Of a stretch of DNA of 64,000 bases, positions 48,381 through 56,891 are shown piece by piece. Below the pieces are notes generated by a model. That model saw nothing but the letters and a program-made list of their open reading frames with translations, had not been told where the DNA came from and ran no database searches. The stretch's first letter is position 1. Every line of letters starts with the position of its first letter. Origin of the DNA: JBCCGG01 sp039029395 (GTDB lineage: Bacteria > Pseudomonadota > Alphaproteobacteria > Kiloniellales > JAKSDN01). Location: assembly GCA_039029395.1 (NCBI GenBank), contig JBCCGG010000012.1, positions 1 to 64,000 of the forward strand. The letters run 5' to 3'. The translations under genes and the position numbers were made by a program.

Positions 48381-49411
48381 TTGGCGCGCTCCAGTTTGGC
48401 GATCGCGGCGCGCTGCATCTTCTTGGTCCGGGGCATGTAGGTCTCCAGGATGGCCATGGTCTTGCCCAGGCTGTGGCCGGTGACGGCCGCCACCTCCTGA
48501 GGCAGGGCGCCGGCCTCGGCCATGCGGACCACAGCCGTCCGGCGAAGGTCGCGCGCTTGCAGCCCTTCGATCTTGGCCGCCTCGCAAATGCGGCGGAAAG
48601 CCTTGTTGAAGGTCCCGTAGGTGAGCCGCTGGCCCTTCCGGTCGGCCACGATCAATGTCCGGTCGCGCTTGGCCTTGGCGGCGTCCAGGGCCGCCTTCAG
48701 GCGCTCGGTGCAGTCGACCTCGACCCTCTTGCCGGTCTTTTGCTGGACCAGGCTCAGCGACGTGCCGTCATAGCTGGCCCAAGTGAGGCGGAGCAAGTCG
48801 CCGGGGCGCTGGGCCGTGTCGACCATCAAGAGGAACGCCAGGCCCATGGCCACGCCGTGCAGATCGACTTGGCAGGCCTTCAAGAAGGCCGCCTCATTCT
48901 CTTTCGACCAGATCTGATCGCGCGGCTTGCCCCGGCCGATCTCCAAATTCATGGCCGGGTTGGTCGGCCGGTAGCCGCGCCGATAGGCGATCTTGCCGAT
49001 CGCTTGGAGGACGGCGGCGCAATGCTTCTTGCCGCCGAGGCTCTTGATCGAGCCCAGCATCTCGTCAACCGAGCCGGGGTCGAGCTTGGTGAGGGAGCGC
49101 GCGCCGAACTGCTTCTCGGTCTTGATCATCCAGCGCTCATAGACCCGGCGCGTGGTCGACGAGAGATTAAGCCAGCGCGCGGAGGCCCGGTATTCGGCGA
49201 TGGCCCAAGCGATCGTGCCCGGGGCCGGGCCGAGGTCGACTGGCGCCAGCGCCTCGGCATCGGCCTTGGCGTTCAGCGCCTTGGCCTCGCGCACCGCCTC
49301 GATCTCGTCATCGGGCAGCCGCCGCGTGAAAAAACCGCGCCGCTGCCAGTAGTAGCGGACGGTGCCGTTCTTGTTGGCCTTCGCGACCATGTAGCGTGCG
49401 TCAATCTTCAT
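48377..49411 (-). CDS. int: Tyrosine recombinase/integrase
   Basis: 344 residues. A core-binding domain (about 70-165) precedes the catalytic domain: Arg in TAQRPGDLLRL, the Lys region QQKTGKRVEV, ARDLRRTAVVRM (the usual H of HxLRR is replaced), GHSLGKTM with its His, and ETYMP with the nucleophile Tyr near 325. It would excise and insert the element at the aminotransferase 3' end. GGAGGG lies upstream of the ATG at 49411. It overlaps the preceding small gene by 11 bases and the att-spanning gene by 4. Confidence 0.95.
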   Translation of the reverse strand: MKIDARYMVAKANKNGTVRYYWQRRGFFTRRLPDDEIEAVREAKALNAKADAEALAPVDLGPAPGTIAWAIAEYRASARWLNLSSTTRRVYERWMIKTEKQFGARSLTKLDPGSVDEMLGSIKSLGGKKHCAAVLQAIGKIAYRRGYRPTNPAMNLEIGRGKPRDQIWSKENEAAFLKACQVDLHGVAMGLAFLLMVDTAQRPGDLLRLTWASYDGTSLSLVQQKTGKRVEVDCTERLKAALDAAKAKRDRTLIVADRKGQRLTYGTFNKAFRRICEAAKIEGLQARDLRRTAVVRMAEAGALPQEVAAVTGHSLGKTMAILETYMPRTKKMQRAAIAKLERAK

Positions 49412-49646
49412 AGCTCCAGCCCTCCCGTTCATCGTCGTTGTCGAGCCCGCCCAGCTTGTCGAGGGCCTTATCGAGGGCCTTTCGGTCCCAGATCTCGGTG
49501 CCTGGTAGGGGCGCCGGCAAGAGGCCGTCGGAGACCAGCTTTGCGAACTTGCGGGAGCCGGGCTCGAAACCGCAGTAGAGCATGGCGCAAGCCTTCGGGA
49601 GGCCGCGCGGGGCGATGCCTTCCGGAAGGGTTTGATCTTGCGCCAT
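49401..49646 (-). CDS. Small protein in excisionase position
   Basis: 81 residues, with AAGGAGG before the ATG at 49646. It is mixed charge with a highly acidic C-terminus (LDNDDEREGWSYED). The middle (FAKLVSDGLLPAPLPGTEIWDRKALDKALDKL) resembles the wing and DNA-contact part of AlpA/Xis-type MerR-like helix-turn-helix proteins, where a residue pattern around 'G.LP.P' and 'W.....' is common. Overlap with integrase supports an excisionase or directionality factor, but similarity is weak. Confidence 0.6.
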   Translation of the reverse strand: MAQDQTLPEGIAPRGLPKACAMLYCGFEPGSRKFAKLVSDGLLPAPLPGTEIWDRKALDKALDKLGGLDNDDEREGWSYED

Positions 49647-49780
49647 GGTCTTCTAATCCTCCTTCAATCGGCCTTGCGACAAGCGCCCTATTAACCTTGC
49701 CGAGTTGGATAGGCTCGGCTTGCCCGGGGAAGCGCTTGTCGCTATGCGGAGCGGCCGTGCCCCGTCACCTCTCCCCGGGC

Positions 49781-51601
49781 TTAAATCGTCACGGCATCCT
49801 GCATGGCCGCGAAGCTCTCGGCGTGGCGCACCGCAATGTCGACAAAGTAGTGCGCCACGATCCGCACGTTTCCCTTATCGGCAAAGGTGTAGGGATCGAC
49901 GATCAGGTCGATCGCGCCCCACTCGCCGATCAGCAAATCGGAAAAGTTGCCGAAGATGATCGCCGAGAGATCGGTGCCGCTGCCTTTGGTCAGGTCGCTG
50001 GGCACCTGGTTCGACACCGCCGTCCGGTAGCCGTTCAGCACGCCGAACTCGCCGTCTCGACGGTCGGACATGATGAAGCCGGCCCCGGCGTCGCCGGCAA
50101 CCTTGGTGGTGCGCTTCAGCTTGCCCTGCACCGACGCATTGGTGAGATAGCCAAGCGTGCCCACGTCTGCGTTGTCGATCGCCAGCTCACTCTCCAGCTG
50201 GATGACGTGATCCCAAGTCGGTGCCGCGCCATCGGTGCCGCCCGCGACGTCGCCGATCCCCGTCGTGTTGAGGATGCCTTCGGGCTCCAGAGCCGTGCCG
50301 GCCCCCTTGATCGCCGCCAAGTCGACCGCCAGGCCGATGACCGCCTTAAGATCGTCCTGCGCCAACGCCTCGATCGCGGGCTCGGACTGAATGGCCATCT
50401 TCTTCGTCCACTGGAGAAGGGCGGAGACGATCTTGGGCGAGAGCGCCACCTGGTCAAACCCCAGATCGCTCTCGGTCGCGGCGGCGTCTTCGGCGATCCA
50501 CTCGGCCGTGGCGCTGCCGGTCTGGCGCGGGATATTGGCGTTCTGCTTCAAGGGCAGCACCCGGGCGCCGAGCTGCACCACCCGCGAGGCATTGCGCAGG
50601 GGGTGGATATGCTCGGAAGCCAAATGCTCGGTGCCCACGAGATTGCCGCCGAGGGCCGGGGTGCCGGTCTCCAAGACGGCCCGTTTGGAGAGCGCCGTCA
50701 TTGGCACGTAAATGCCTTCGGCCGACTTACCGGCGCGGTACTCAAGCTCCTTCGCTGTTTCCGCCTCCAGGCCCATCAGGGGCTTGCCGGCGGCACCGGC
50801 GTTGATGACCCGCATGAGGCTATAGCTGTGCTCGCGTGTGTGAACGGCGGGGAAAGACAGAGAGTCGAGCATCGGCGTCGTGTCTCTGCACTCCCGCTCC
50901 ATCTTCTCACGGTACTGGCGCTGGAACTCGGCTTCGGTGGTGCCGCGCTGAATGGCCTCAAGCGCCTCACGCTCCATGCCACGGCGCGCCCCCATCGACG
51001 CGATGCCTTCAATCCGGTTCTTCTCCGCCCGCCGCTCTTGACGATTGGCGCGCGCGTTGTCGGGACGGGCCTCGGGCTCATCCCTGGTATCGTTATCTTC
51101 CATGTCTTGCGGTCTCCGCAGATTGGGCTCGTAGCTGCGGCCGACGCCAACGCTAGGGTCGGCGGCCACACCCACAAAGCTGGTTTCGAAGGGGGTCCAG
51201 CGCGAGACGCGCACGAGGCCGTCCCCAGCCTCTTGCGCCTGGTCGACGCTGTACCCAACGCTGATATCCCTGCGGGTGCCCGCCAGAGTGTCCTCCCGGA
51301 CCTCCTGGGCGAGCTGCGTTTTCCCAAACCGCAGCGCGCCGCGAAGCTTCCGATCGCGCAGGTGCACGTCCACGACCCGGCCGACGAGTTTGGCCGGATC
51401 GTGGTCGAGCAGAAGGGGCAGGCCCTCCCGGGCCCGCTCCAAGTTCACCGCCTCCCGGCGGTGATCGAGAATTTCGGTGAAGCCACCGCGCTCGACCGGG
51501 CGCTCGCTGGAGATCGAGACCTCGATCCGGTCAGCGTCCTCGGCGGCGCGCGTGATTTCGATGGTCGCCGTGCGGCGGCGGGTCTCGGGGTTGGTGGCCA
51601 T
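49781..51601 (-). CDS. Fused prohead protease-major capsid protein (HK97 type)
   Basis: 606 residues. Residues about 10-155 match the HK97 prohead (U35) protease, with candidate catalytic His67 (LLLDHDPAKLVGRV) and Ser114 (RRDISVGYSV). A helical delta-like segment (about 160-290) leads into the HK97-fold capsid: SRVVQLGARVLPL, ANIPRQTG, EWIAEDAAATESD, FDQVALSPKIVSALLQW and a long C-terminal domain. Such fusions self-process during shell assembly. It is the only structural gene seen. GAGGAG precedes the ATG. Confidence 0.93.
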   Translation of the reverse strand: MATNPETRRRTATIEITRAAEDADRIEVSISSERPVERGGFTEILDHRREAVNLERAREGLPLLLDHDPAKLVGRVVDVHLRDRKLRGALRFGKTQLAQEVREDTLAGTRRDISVGYSVDQAQEAGDGLVRVSRWTPFETSFVGVAADPSVGVGRSYEPNLRRPQDMEDNDTRDEPEARPDNARANRQERRAEKNRIEGIASMGARRGMEREALEAIQRGTTEAEFQRQYREKMERECRDTTPMLDSLSFPAVHTREHSYSLMRVINAGAAGKPLMGLEAETAKELEYRAGKSAEGIYVPMTALSKRAVLETGTPALGGNLVGTEHLASEHIHPLRNASRVVQLGARVLPLKQNANIPRQTGSATAEWIAEDAAATESDLGFDQVALSPKIVSALLQWTKKMAIQSEPAIEALAQDDLKAVIGLAVDLAAIKGAGTALEPEGILNTTGIGDVAGGTDGAAPTWDHVIQLESELAIDNADVGTLGYLTNASVQGKLKRTTKVAGDAGAGFIMSDRRDGEFGVLNGYRTAVSNQVPSDLTKGSGTDLSAIIFGNFSDLLIGEWGAIDLIVDPYTFADKGNVRIVAHYFVDIAVRHAESFAAMQDAVTI

Positions 51602-51612
51602 GGCAGTGCTCC

Positions 51613-52209
51613 TCAGAGACCCAAGTCCACGCCGCTTCGCTCCAGATGGTCCTTGAGCAGCGTGTCCACGCGCTGGAAGTTGGCGGTCAGGTTGACGATA
51701 ACGCCGCCGAGCAGCGCCTGGCCGTGGAGATCCACCATGGCGAGGGGCCGGGGCAGCGGCGGGTTCGACCCGCCGACCTGAGTGTCGTCGGCGAAGATGC
51801 AGACCGGGTGCTTCTTGTCGCGCTCGGTGTACCAGGCCGGCGCGTGCTTGAGATCAGAGCACAGCTTGTCCCGAAGGTCCTGGGGCGGGCTCAAGAGCAA
51901 GGGGGCGGCATCGCCGGCCTGCTGATTGACCCAATTCGCGAACAGCATCTGATTGCAGAGACGGGCCGACCACTGGGCATTGCCGGTCAGGCGGGAGAGC
52001 GTTGCGTAGATGCTCACTTGGTAGGCGTCGATCAGGCAATAGGCGCGCGCCCGGCCCTGCCCTGCCGACTCCGACACCAGCAGCAGCTGGCTCTTGTTCG
52101 TGATGTTGTTCAGCTGGCCGCCCGTGGTGACGGCGGACTTGGCCAGATCGGCATGGCGGAAGCGCTGTCGCGCTAGGACCTGCCAAAGGGCGGGCTTGGA
52201 TTTGGGCAT
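51613..52209 (-). CDS. Unrecognised protein upstream of capsid gene
   Basis: 198 residues, 11 bases upstream of the capsid gene and probably co-transcribed. The first 80 residues contain a helical pattern (RFRHADLAKSAVTTGGQLNNI, then YCLIDAYQVSIYATLSRLTG) resembling MerR-like DNA-binding and accessory helices. The rest is mixed, with two Trp and a Pro-rich part. It could be a regulator or an assembly partner; no family is firmly assigned. Confidence 0.65.
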   Translation of the reverse strand: MPKSKPALWQVLARQRFRHADLAKSAVTTGGQLNNITNKSQLLLVSESAGQGRARAYCLIDAYQVSIYATLSRLTGNAQWSARLCNQMLFANWVNQQAGDAAPLLLSPPQDLRDKLCSDLKHAPAWYTERDKKHPVCIFADDTQVGGSNPPLPRPLAMVDLHGQALLGGVIVNLTANFQRVDTLLKDHLERSGVDLGL

Positions 52210-52315
52210 GGGGCGAACCTCCTTCTGTTGACGAGCGTAAGTTATTTCATAAACTTCAGTACGTCAACAGAAGAAAGAGCGCCGGCCTACCTGGCCGGCG
52301 CTGCACAGGGAGGCC

Positions 52316-52789
52316 TCAGTCGGACTTTGACAGGCGGCCCAAATCCGAAACGCAGGCCTTCACGCAGTCCATGTAGGCATGGTTGTCTGGGTCGACATGC
52401 TCCGCCGTCAGAGCAATCAACTTGATCATGTCGCCGGTTGCGCTTCCAGCTGGTAAGCTCAAAAGCTCATTTAAGGCTGCGCATCTTTGCTCTTCCGCCC
52501 CAAGCCCCTCTTCGTGCCATGCCTCGAAATCAGCTTCGCACCCCGGATATCCCGGCCGCTGGCCATCCTTCATTTCTCGGCACCGCTCTTTCTTGGTGTC
52601 ACAGTAGTCGCTCAATGAAGCATTTAGGACGTAGTCGTAGTAGGTTTGAAAGATCGCGGCATCTCGCGACGCTGCGAGATCTGTGCCGAGTCCCTTTGCC
52701 GTCGACTCAGCGAGGTTTACGGTGCTCATGAGATCGGCACTCAACCCGGCATCAGACAACAAGTCTTCAATTCCAGTCATAGTGTTCAT
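52316..52789 (-). CDS. Unrecognised small cysteine-containing protein
   Basis: 157 residues from the ATG at 52789, with GGGAGA about 7 bases upstream; a longer in-frame start at 52897 would lie in the hairpin-rich leader. Acidic, helical, with five Cys (SDYCDTKKERC, YPGCE, QRCAAL, DCVKACVS), suggesting a disulfide or metal site. No family recognised. It is the first gene after the C4-like RNA region and could be its regulated target. Confidence 0.6.
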   Translation of the reverse strand: MNTMTGIEDLLSDAGLSADLMSTVNLAESTAKGLGTDLAASRDAAIFQTYYDYVLNASLSDYCDTKKERCREMKDGQRPGYPGCEADFEAWHEEGLGAEEQRCAALNELLSLPAGSATGDMIKLIALTAEHVDPDNHAYMDCVKACVSDLGRLSKSD

Positions 52790-52929
52790 TTCAGATCTCC
52801 CATTTCCGGTTGATTTCGAAGAATGAGCCCGCTCCCTCGGGCTCGTGGGAGACTCTAGCACCGCCCCGTCGGGGCTTCTGTCGGTTCCGTCTGACATGGT
52901 GGTTGTCCTTTGCGTTCGGCTTGCTAAAG

Positions 52930-53125
52930 CCGGTGCCAGGATCGGCCTGGCGCCGGGGTGTTAGCAACCTGGCAAAGGTGCAGGTCCGTCTTCTTTCCCG
53001 AAGGTCTTGCATCCGACGGCACCCCGGCTCAAGCTAAGCCGAGGATCGCGCCCCGGAAGGGACGCGCCACAGGCGGCAACCGCTGCAACGGAAGCCACCG
53101 CCTTTGCACGGGTTGCTACACCCAC
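52930..53125 (-). ncRNA. Candidate C4/P4-CI-like antisense RNA locus
   Basis: On the minus strand the blocks GGGTGTAGCAACC and GCAAAGG (within 53095-53123) are complementary to GGTTGCTAACACCCC and CCTTTGC (within 52955-52980). Between them lie hairpins CGCGTCCC/GGGGCGCG, CCTCGGCT/AGCCGGGG and CCGTC/GACGG, and after them GGTGCCAGG/CCTGGCGCC (written on the plus strand). Two separated complementary blocks around structured RNA are the hallmark of phage P1 c4 and P4 CI RNAs. Family membership is unproven. Confidence 0.4.
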
Positions 53126-53205
53126 GGCCATCCTGCCCTAGCGAGACTCCGCGTTCAACCGCGCATACCTTGAGCGGGTGCGGAGTGGTGGTACGCGTAG
53201 ACTCC

Positions 53206-53234
53206 TTGACATATGCGCATATTTTATAATATAA
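53206..53234 (+). promoter_or_regulatory. RHH gene promoter with palindromic operator
   Basis: TTGACA at 53206-53211, then ATATAA 17 bases on (a closer TATAAT lies at a 13-base spacing). The perfect 12-base palindrome ATATGCGCATAT at 53211-53222 occupies the spacer. This is the expected place for autorepression by the ribbon-helix-helix protein encoded 40 bases downstream. Confidence 0.6.
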
Positions 53235-53262
53235 GCGCTGATCAATCGAAGGAGCGCGTATC

Positions 53263-53751
53263 ATGCCGAATATAAACATTTATGTCTCTGACGAGCTGAA
53301 AGACCGAATGGACCGGGCTGGGGGTCCCAAGTGGTCGGCAGTGGCTCAGCAGGCATTCGAGCTTGAACTCGCCCACATCGAAGCACGGAAGGAAACCGAT
53401 ATGCTATCAAGAACGATCGAACGCCTCCGGGCGAGCAAAGCTGAGAACGCAATGATCACCGAAAACGATGGTCGGACGTCTGGCCGTAGTTGGGCAGCGG
53501 AGGTGGCTGAATACGCGGAGCTGAAAAGGGCGGCGGCCTTCAGTGCCGAAACGCGGTCAGGCAGCCCATTAGATGCGGAGTACACCTACCAAAAGATCTG
53601 CGGTACCGACGAGCGGCCAACCACCGATGAGATGGCGCTGTTGTTCTACGGCGACGAGGACATGGCCGAATTCGAGCTGTCAGACGATTTCCTGACCGGG
53701 TTCTTGAAAGGCGCCGCCGAGGTTTGGGAAGAGGTTGCCGACAAGATCTAA
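53263..53751 (+). CDS. Ribbon-helix-helix DNA-binding regulator
   Basis: 162 residues. The N-terminal MPNINIYVSDELKDRMDRAGGPKWSAVAQQAFE is an Arc/MetJ-type ribbon-helix-helix: a beta strand, then two helices, with WSAVAQQAF in the second. A coiled-coil-like helix (about 40-60) and an acidic C-terminus (DEDMAEFELSDDFL) follow. AAGGAG precedes the ATG. A candidate operator lies in its promoter, and a strong terminator follows. It may be the element's master repressor. No toxin partner is adjacent. Confidence 0.85.
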   Translation: MPNINIYVSDELKDRMDRAGGPKWSAVAQQAFELELAHIEARKETDMLSRTIERLRASKAENAMITENDGRTSGRSWAAEVAEYAELKRAAAFSAETRSGSPLDAEYTYQKICGTDERPTTDEMALLFYGDEDMAEFELSDDFLTGFLKGAAEVWEEVADKI

Positions 53752-54298
53752 CCGGATGGAGCTAAGCTCTGCAAATTGAGGGCGCGGCTGAACAGGGCTC
53801 ATGTTGAGCCCTGTTGTTTTGGCAAACTGAACCCGGACAAGGAGCGGTAACAACTTTCTAAACCCCTGAAATCGCACGTATTGCGCTGTCGCCCCGCATA
53901 CTTTTTTGAAAGTGGTTGGAAGGACCCGAGACCAGGGAAAAGCTAGCTTGGGAGTCCAGAATTCGGGTGCAAAGAAATCTGCTCGGAAATATCCAGCCTG
54001 TTGCAGCAGGACGGAGCCATCCACCATACCATTGCTGCCAGCATTGAACCTCCAACCCAATAAGTCCGATCTCTGTTGGACTCCGGCCACAGAGCGAGAT
54101 GATGTCTATTTGGCCGGGATTTGGTCCGCATCACCCTGGTGTTCGGACCTGATTTGAAGGGTTCAGAAAGGTCTGGGCCTGGGTCCGAGGGATACAATGT
54201 AGACTCTGGTCAGATTGCCATTGGTGAAGGGAATTCGAAATTGCACAAATGGCCCGCAACACTAACCCCAGGTTAGATCCAAGCAGTATCTACTAACC
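53752..54298. other. Non-coding stretch after the RHH gene
   Basis: 547 bases. The strong terminator at 53792-53820 is the only clear feature. Short frames on both strands lack ribosome sites or family likeness. Composition is lower in GC than the host, so this is element DNA. Confidence 0.5.
53792..53820 (+). terminator. Intrinsic terminator of the RHH gene
   Basis: Perfect 10-base stem ACAGGGCTCA / TGAGCCCTGT with a 3-base loop, followed by TGTTTT. It lies 40 bases after the RHH stop. Confidence 0.85.
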
Positions 54299-56389
54299 TT
54301 AGTTCTCTTCCGAAGACTCATCAAACATCGCCTCCAATATGATTGTAACAATACGATTCTGGATAGGACGCAGTGCCCCACTGAAAGAAAGGCCAAAAAT
54401 CGTAAGGCCTGTCAGAATAACATTACCAATCAAATTAATAATCGAGCCCCATTCTTTAGCAGCGCTTATTAACCAGGGCCATTCTGTATCAGCGGCCAAT
54501 TCCGATGGTGCGAGAAAGTTAAACAGCGCATACTGAATTGATAGAAAAACGATTACAGAAAAAGTAAAAATCGTCAATACTCGTATATATTTTCCAAATT
54601 TTAAATCCAAATTTTTTCTAGCTTCTTGCTTTCCTATAATATTGCCGGCCGTACGTTCGAAGCTCTCCTTAAGTTTGGCAATTTCCTGGTCCTTTCCATC
54701 TATCTCCGAAGTGTGTCGAAGCACCTCCTCGTCAAACTCCTTTCTAAGCTCTTGAATTTGAAGATTCAATTTCTGTTGTTTGGCTGACATTTTACTCTCA
54801 ATAATCTCTGTTGTTTTCAATTTCATTCTTTGAATGATCCGATTTGCGGATGAAACCGCTTCTTCTTTGGTCAACGATTTTTGTGTTCTGTCGTAATCGG
54901 TAGCCAATATCTCATCTACAAATTGAGTGAGCTTCATCCGACCAATAGTTTCTTCTGGAGCTCTGCCCTCACTTACAAGGGACTTCAAATGCCTAAGGAA
55001 ATCCTGTTTCAGTTCCTCCGAAGGTTTCAAGCTCGCCAAGATATGCGATACAATTTGTTCCCTAGGTAGCTCCGCTAATGACGTTGGAAGCTTCGTCCAA
55101 AGCCTTGTAGCGAAGACAACGTCAGTCATACATATCTGGACTTGATTGTTTTGCTTTCTTTCACGAAACAACTCCCGAAAATGCCTAACAGAAGAATCTG
55201 CAACACCCTTCGTAGTAGTCACGAATATTGCGTCACACTTTTCCAAGTATTTTTTTGGTTCTCCTTTTCTTAAGTTAAAGATCGCCGCTAGAGAATCTAC
55301 ATCCGCTTCCCTTGTCTCTTTTACCTGAGTGCTTAAGTCAATGCTTAAGCGCAGATCAAGCGCGGTTGTGTCCAAGGCCCAGTCGGTCTCTTCATATAGC
55401 GGTGCGGGAATTATTTGAAAGCCGTTATCCACAATTTGTTTCTCTAGTTCTGCCGATGTTTCTGCAAGATCACCTGCTGTCTTTAGTGTAGATGCCGCAT
55501 AGTGAGTTATGTCGCTACTAGTGAGTTCACCAGTACTAAGCTTGATTATCTCCCCCCGAAACGATCTCTTTATTTCATTCACGGAGTGTTCAAATACACA
55601 TATTTTGCATCCTGTTTTTCGGCTCAGATTTAGCACCTCTTGGGCGCCCCGTACCAGTTCTTCGTGGGAGTACCCGAGTGCGCGAAAAACAAATGGCGTA
55701 TCGAAGTAGACCTTTACGTCATCCATTCGTGATCTGAACGCACTTTCGGCGCCCTTGAGATCGTCATCGGAGGCGTCGGATTCAAACTCTGTTACCGCCC
55801 TAATGGCACGGTAGAGTGAATCTCCAAGAGCAATCTCAGTAAGATCCGTAAGAAATTCGTGCCCCTTGGAGGGATCAATAATAGATAGTTGTATAATTCT
55901 ATTCAATTCATAGTCAATGTTGTCGGGTTTAAATGCTGGGTTTGCGCCTCCTAGGAACCCGAGGCTAGATTTGTCAAGCCAGTCTTCGATGATTTGCTCC
56001 GGCCTATAGTTTCGATGCCTGAGAGAATCGAGATGGACATCAATATGTGACAATACCCGACTGTATCGAGCGCGAGCTGTTTCCTCAAGAGCAGCAATTT
56101 CTGCATCCGCGGCTTTATTGTAGGTTGAATAGTATCTAAAGGTGTCTTTGTCGAGACTTAGAATATTCTCGCTCGCAAGCTTCGGGAACGAATATCGGAT
56201 AACCGTTAGCGGAATTCTTATGCCGAAAAGGCCTAGAATTCTCTCCTGAACAAGAGCCTGGTCTACAAAATTTTTCTTATCAGTTTCGAGGCAGCGTTTG
56301 ACAAGGGGGACTATACAGTCGAGTGGGTTAGATAGACCTGTTCCGTAGGCAGCTTTAAGGAACGCGTAACCATAGATTGATGAGGCCAA
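54299..56389 (-). CDS. Large AT-rich PIN-like nuclease, coiled-coil and membrane protein (candidate defence gene)
   Basis: 696 residues from a TTG at 56389 with GGAGG 8 bases upstream. Residues about 225-430 have a PIN-like pattern: VKVYFDTPFVFRALGY (Asp230), CVFEHSVNEIKR (Glu267/Glu272), EADVDSLAAIF (Asp363/365) and CDAIFVTTTKG (Asp386). A coiled coil (about 525-585) is followed by two membrane helices (about 601-627 and 649-671). Base composition is far more AT-rich than any neighbour, so it is a recent import. I recognise no named family. A membrane-tied nuclease acting against phage is a plausible inference. Confidence 0.75.
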   Translation of the reverse strand: MASSIYGYAFLKAAYGTGLSNPLDCIVPLVKRCLETDKKNFVDQALVQERILGLFGIRIPLTVIRYSFPKLASENILSLDKDTFRYYSTYNKAADAEIAALEETARARYSRVLSHIDVHLDSLRHRNYRPEQIIEDWLDKSSLGFLGGANPAFKPDNIDYELNRIIQLSIIDPSKGHEFLTDLTEIALGDSLYRAIRAVTEFESDASDDDLKGAESAFRSRMDDVKVYFDTPFVFRALGYSHEELVRGAQEVLNLSRKTGCKICVFEHSVNEIKRSFRGEIIKLSTGELTSSDITHYAASTLKTAGDLAETSAELEKQIVDNGFQIIPAPLYEETDWALDTTALDLRLSIDLSTQVKETREADVDSLAAIFNLRKGEPKKYLEKCDAIFVTTTKGVADSSVRHFRELFRERKQNNQVQICMTDVVFATRLWTKLPTSLAELPREQIVSHILASLKPSEELKQDFLRHLKSLVSEGRAPEETIGRMKLTQFVDEILATDYDRTQKSLTKEEAVSSANRIIQRMKLKTTEIIESKMSAKQQKLNLQIQELRKEFDEEVLRHTSEIDGKDQEIAKLKESFERTAGNIIGKQEARKNLDLKFGKYIRVLTIFTFSVIVFLSIQYALFNFLAPSELAADTEWPWLISAAKEWGSIINLIGNVILTGLTIFGLSFSGALRPIQNRIVTIILEAMFDESSEEN

Positions 56390-56891
56390 AGCTCCGTCCT
56401 CCCAGCTCTGCGGGTCTGTTAGCCATGTCCTTCACGTTGCATTTCAATGGCTTTGATCGAGTTTTATCGTAAGTCGGTGTGATCTGGCAAATCTCATGTT
56501 GCCAGGTCATCTCACAGAACGTTTGTGCGCAACAATTGCAGGACAAATATTTTCTGAATTTCTCTGCGAGTATCCGGCGTACCGTTCCAGAAAGTTGCTC
56601 AATCTCGCGGCAACACCGGGACCCGCGCCAGCCTGCGTCCACTGATGCGATCAGCAAGTCGGCTCCTGGCTTAAAGTAGCGGTACAGTTTCGCGCCTGAG
56701 TACGGCCGAACAACACCCAAGAGCAGACGCTGCATTGGTGCTTGCTTACAGTAGCGCCAGAAAAATTGACGCAGCTCAAGACCTGCTGGTGTTGGCCGTG
56801 CCAACAGATTGTTCGCTAGCCCGGGGTACCCACGCCGCGCGAACCGACCCTAGGCCGATCGGCGCTGCGCAAGTGCGCCTTGATTTCAGCC
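56390..56891. other. Non-coding stretch between the PIN-like and winged-helix genes
   Basis: 502 bases without a supported gene. A 149-codon minus-strand frame (56355-56804) begins with TTG, overlaps the PIN-like start, has no clear ribosome site and shows no family pattern. The promoter of the PIN-like gene should be here; I could not identify one with confidence. Confidence 0.4.

Larger units (their letters stand above)
52790..53262. other. Divergent regulatory region of the element
   Basis: 473 bases between the leftward gene at 52789 and the rightward RHH gene. It holds the C4-like RNA, small hairpins GCCCCGACGGGGC (about 52860-52872) and GAGCCCG/CGGGCTC (about 52826-52845), and the RHH promoter with its palindrome. 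Short frames here are interrupted and not supported. Confidence 0.6.

Noticed and set aside
48362..51781. 1139-codon plus-strand open frame through the integrase and capsid region
   Set aside because: It lies antisense to two clearly assigned genes, has no family pattern, and reads as codon-bias shadow.
53680..54090. Minus-strand frame overlapping the RHH gene end and its terminator
   Set aside because: It runs antisense through the RHH coding end and a strong terminator stem and shows no family signature.
56355..56804. 149-codon minus-strand frame between the PIN-like and winged-helix genes
   Set aside because: TTG start, no ribosome site, overlap with the PIN-like start and no recognisable pattern; left as non-coding.
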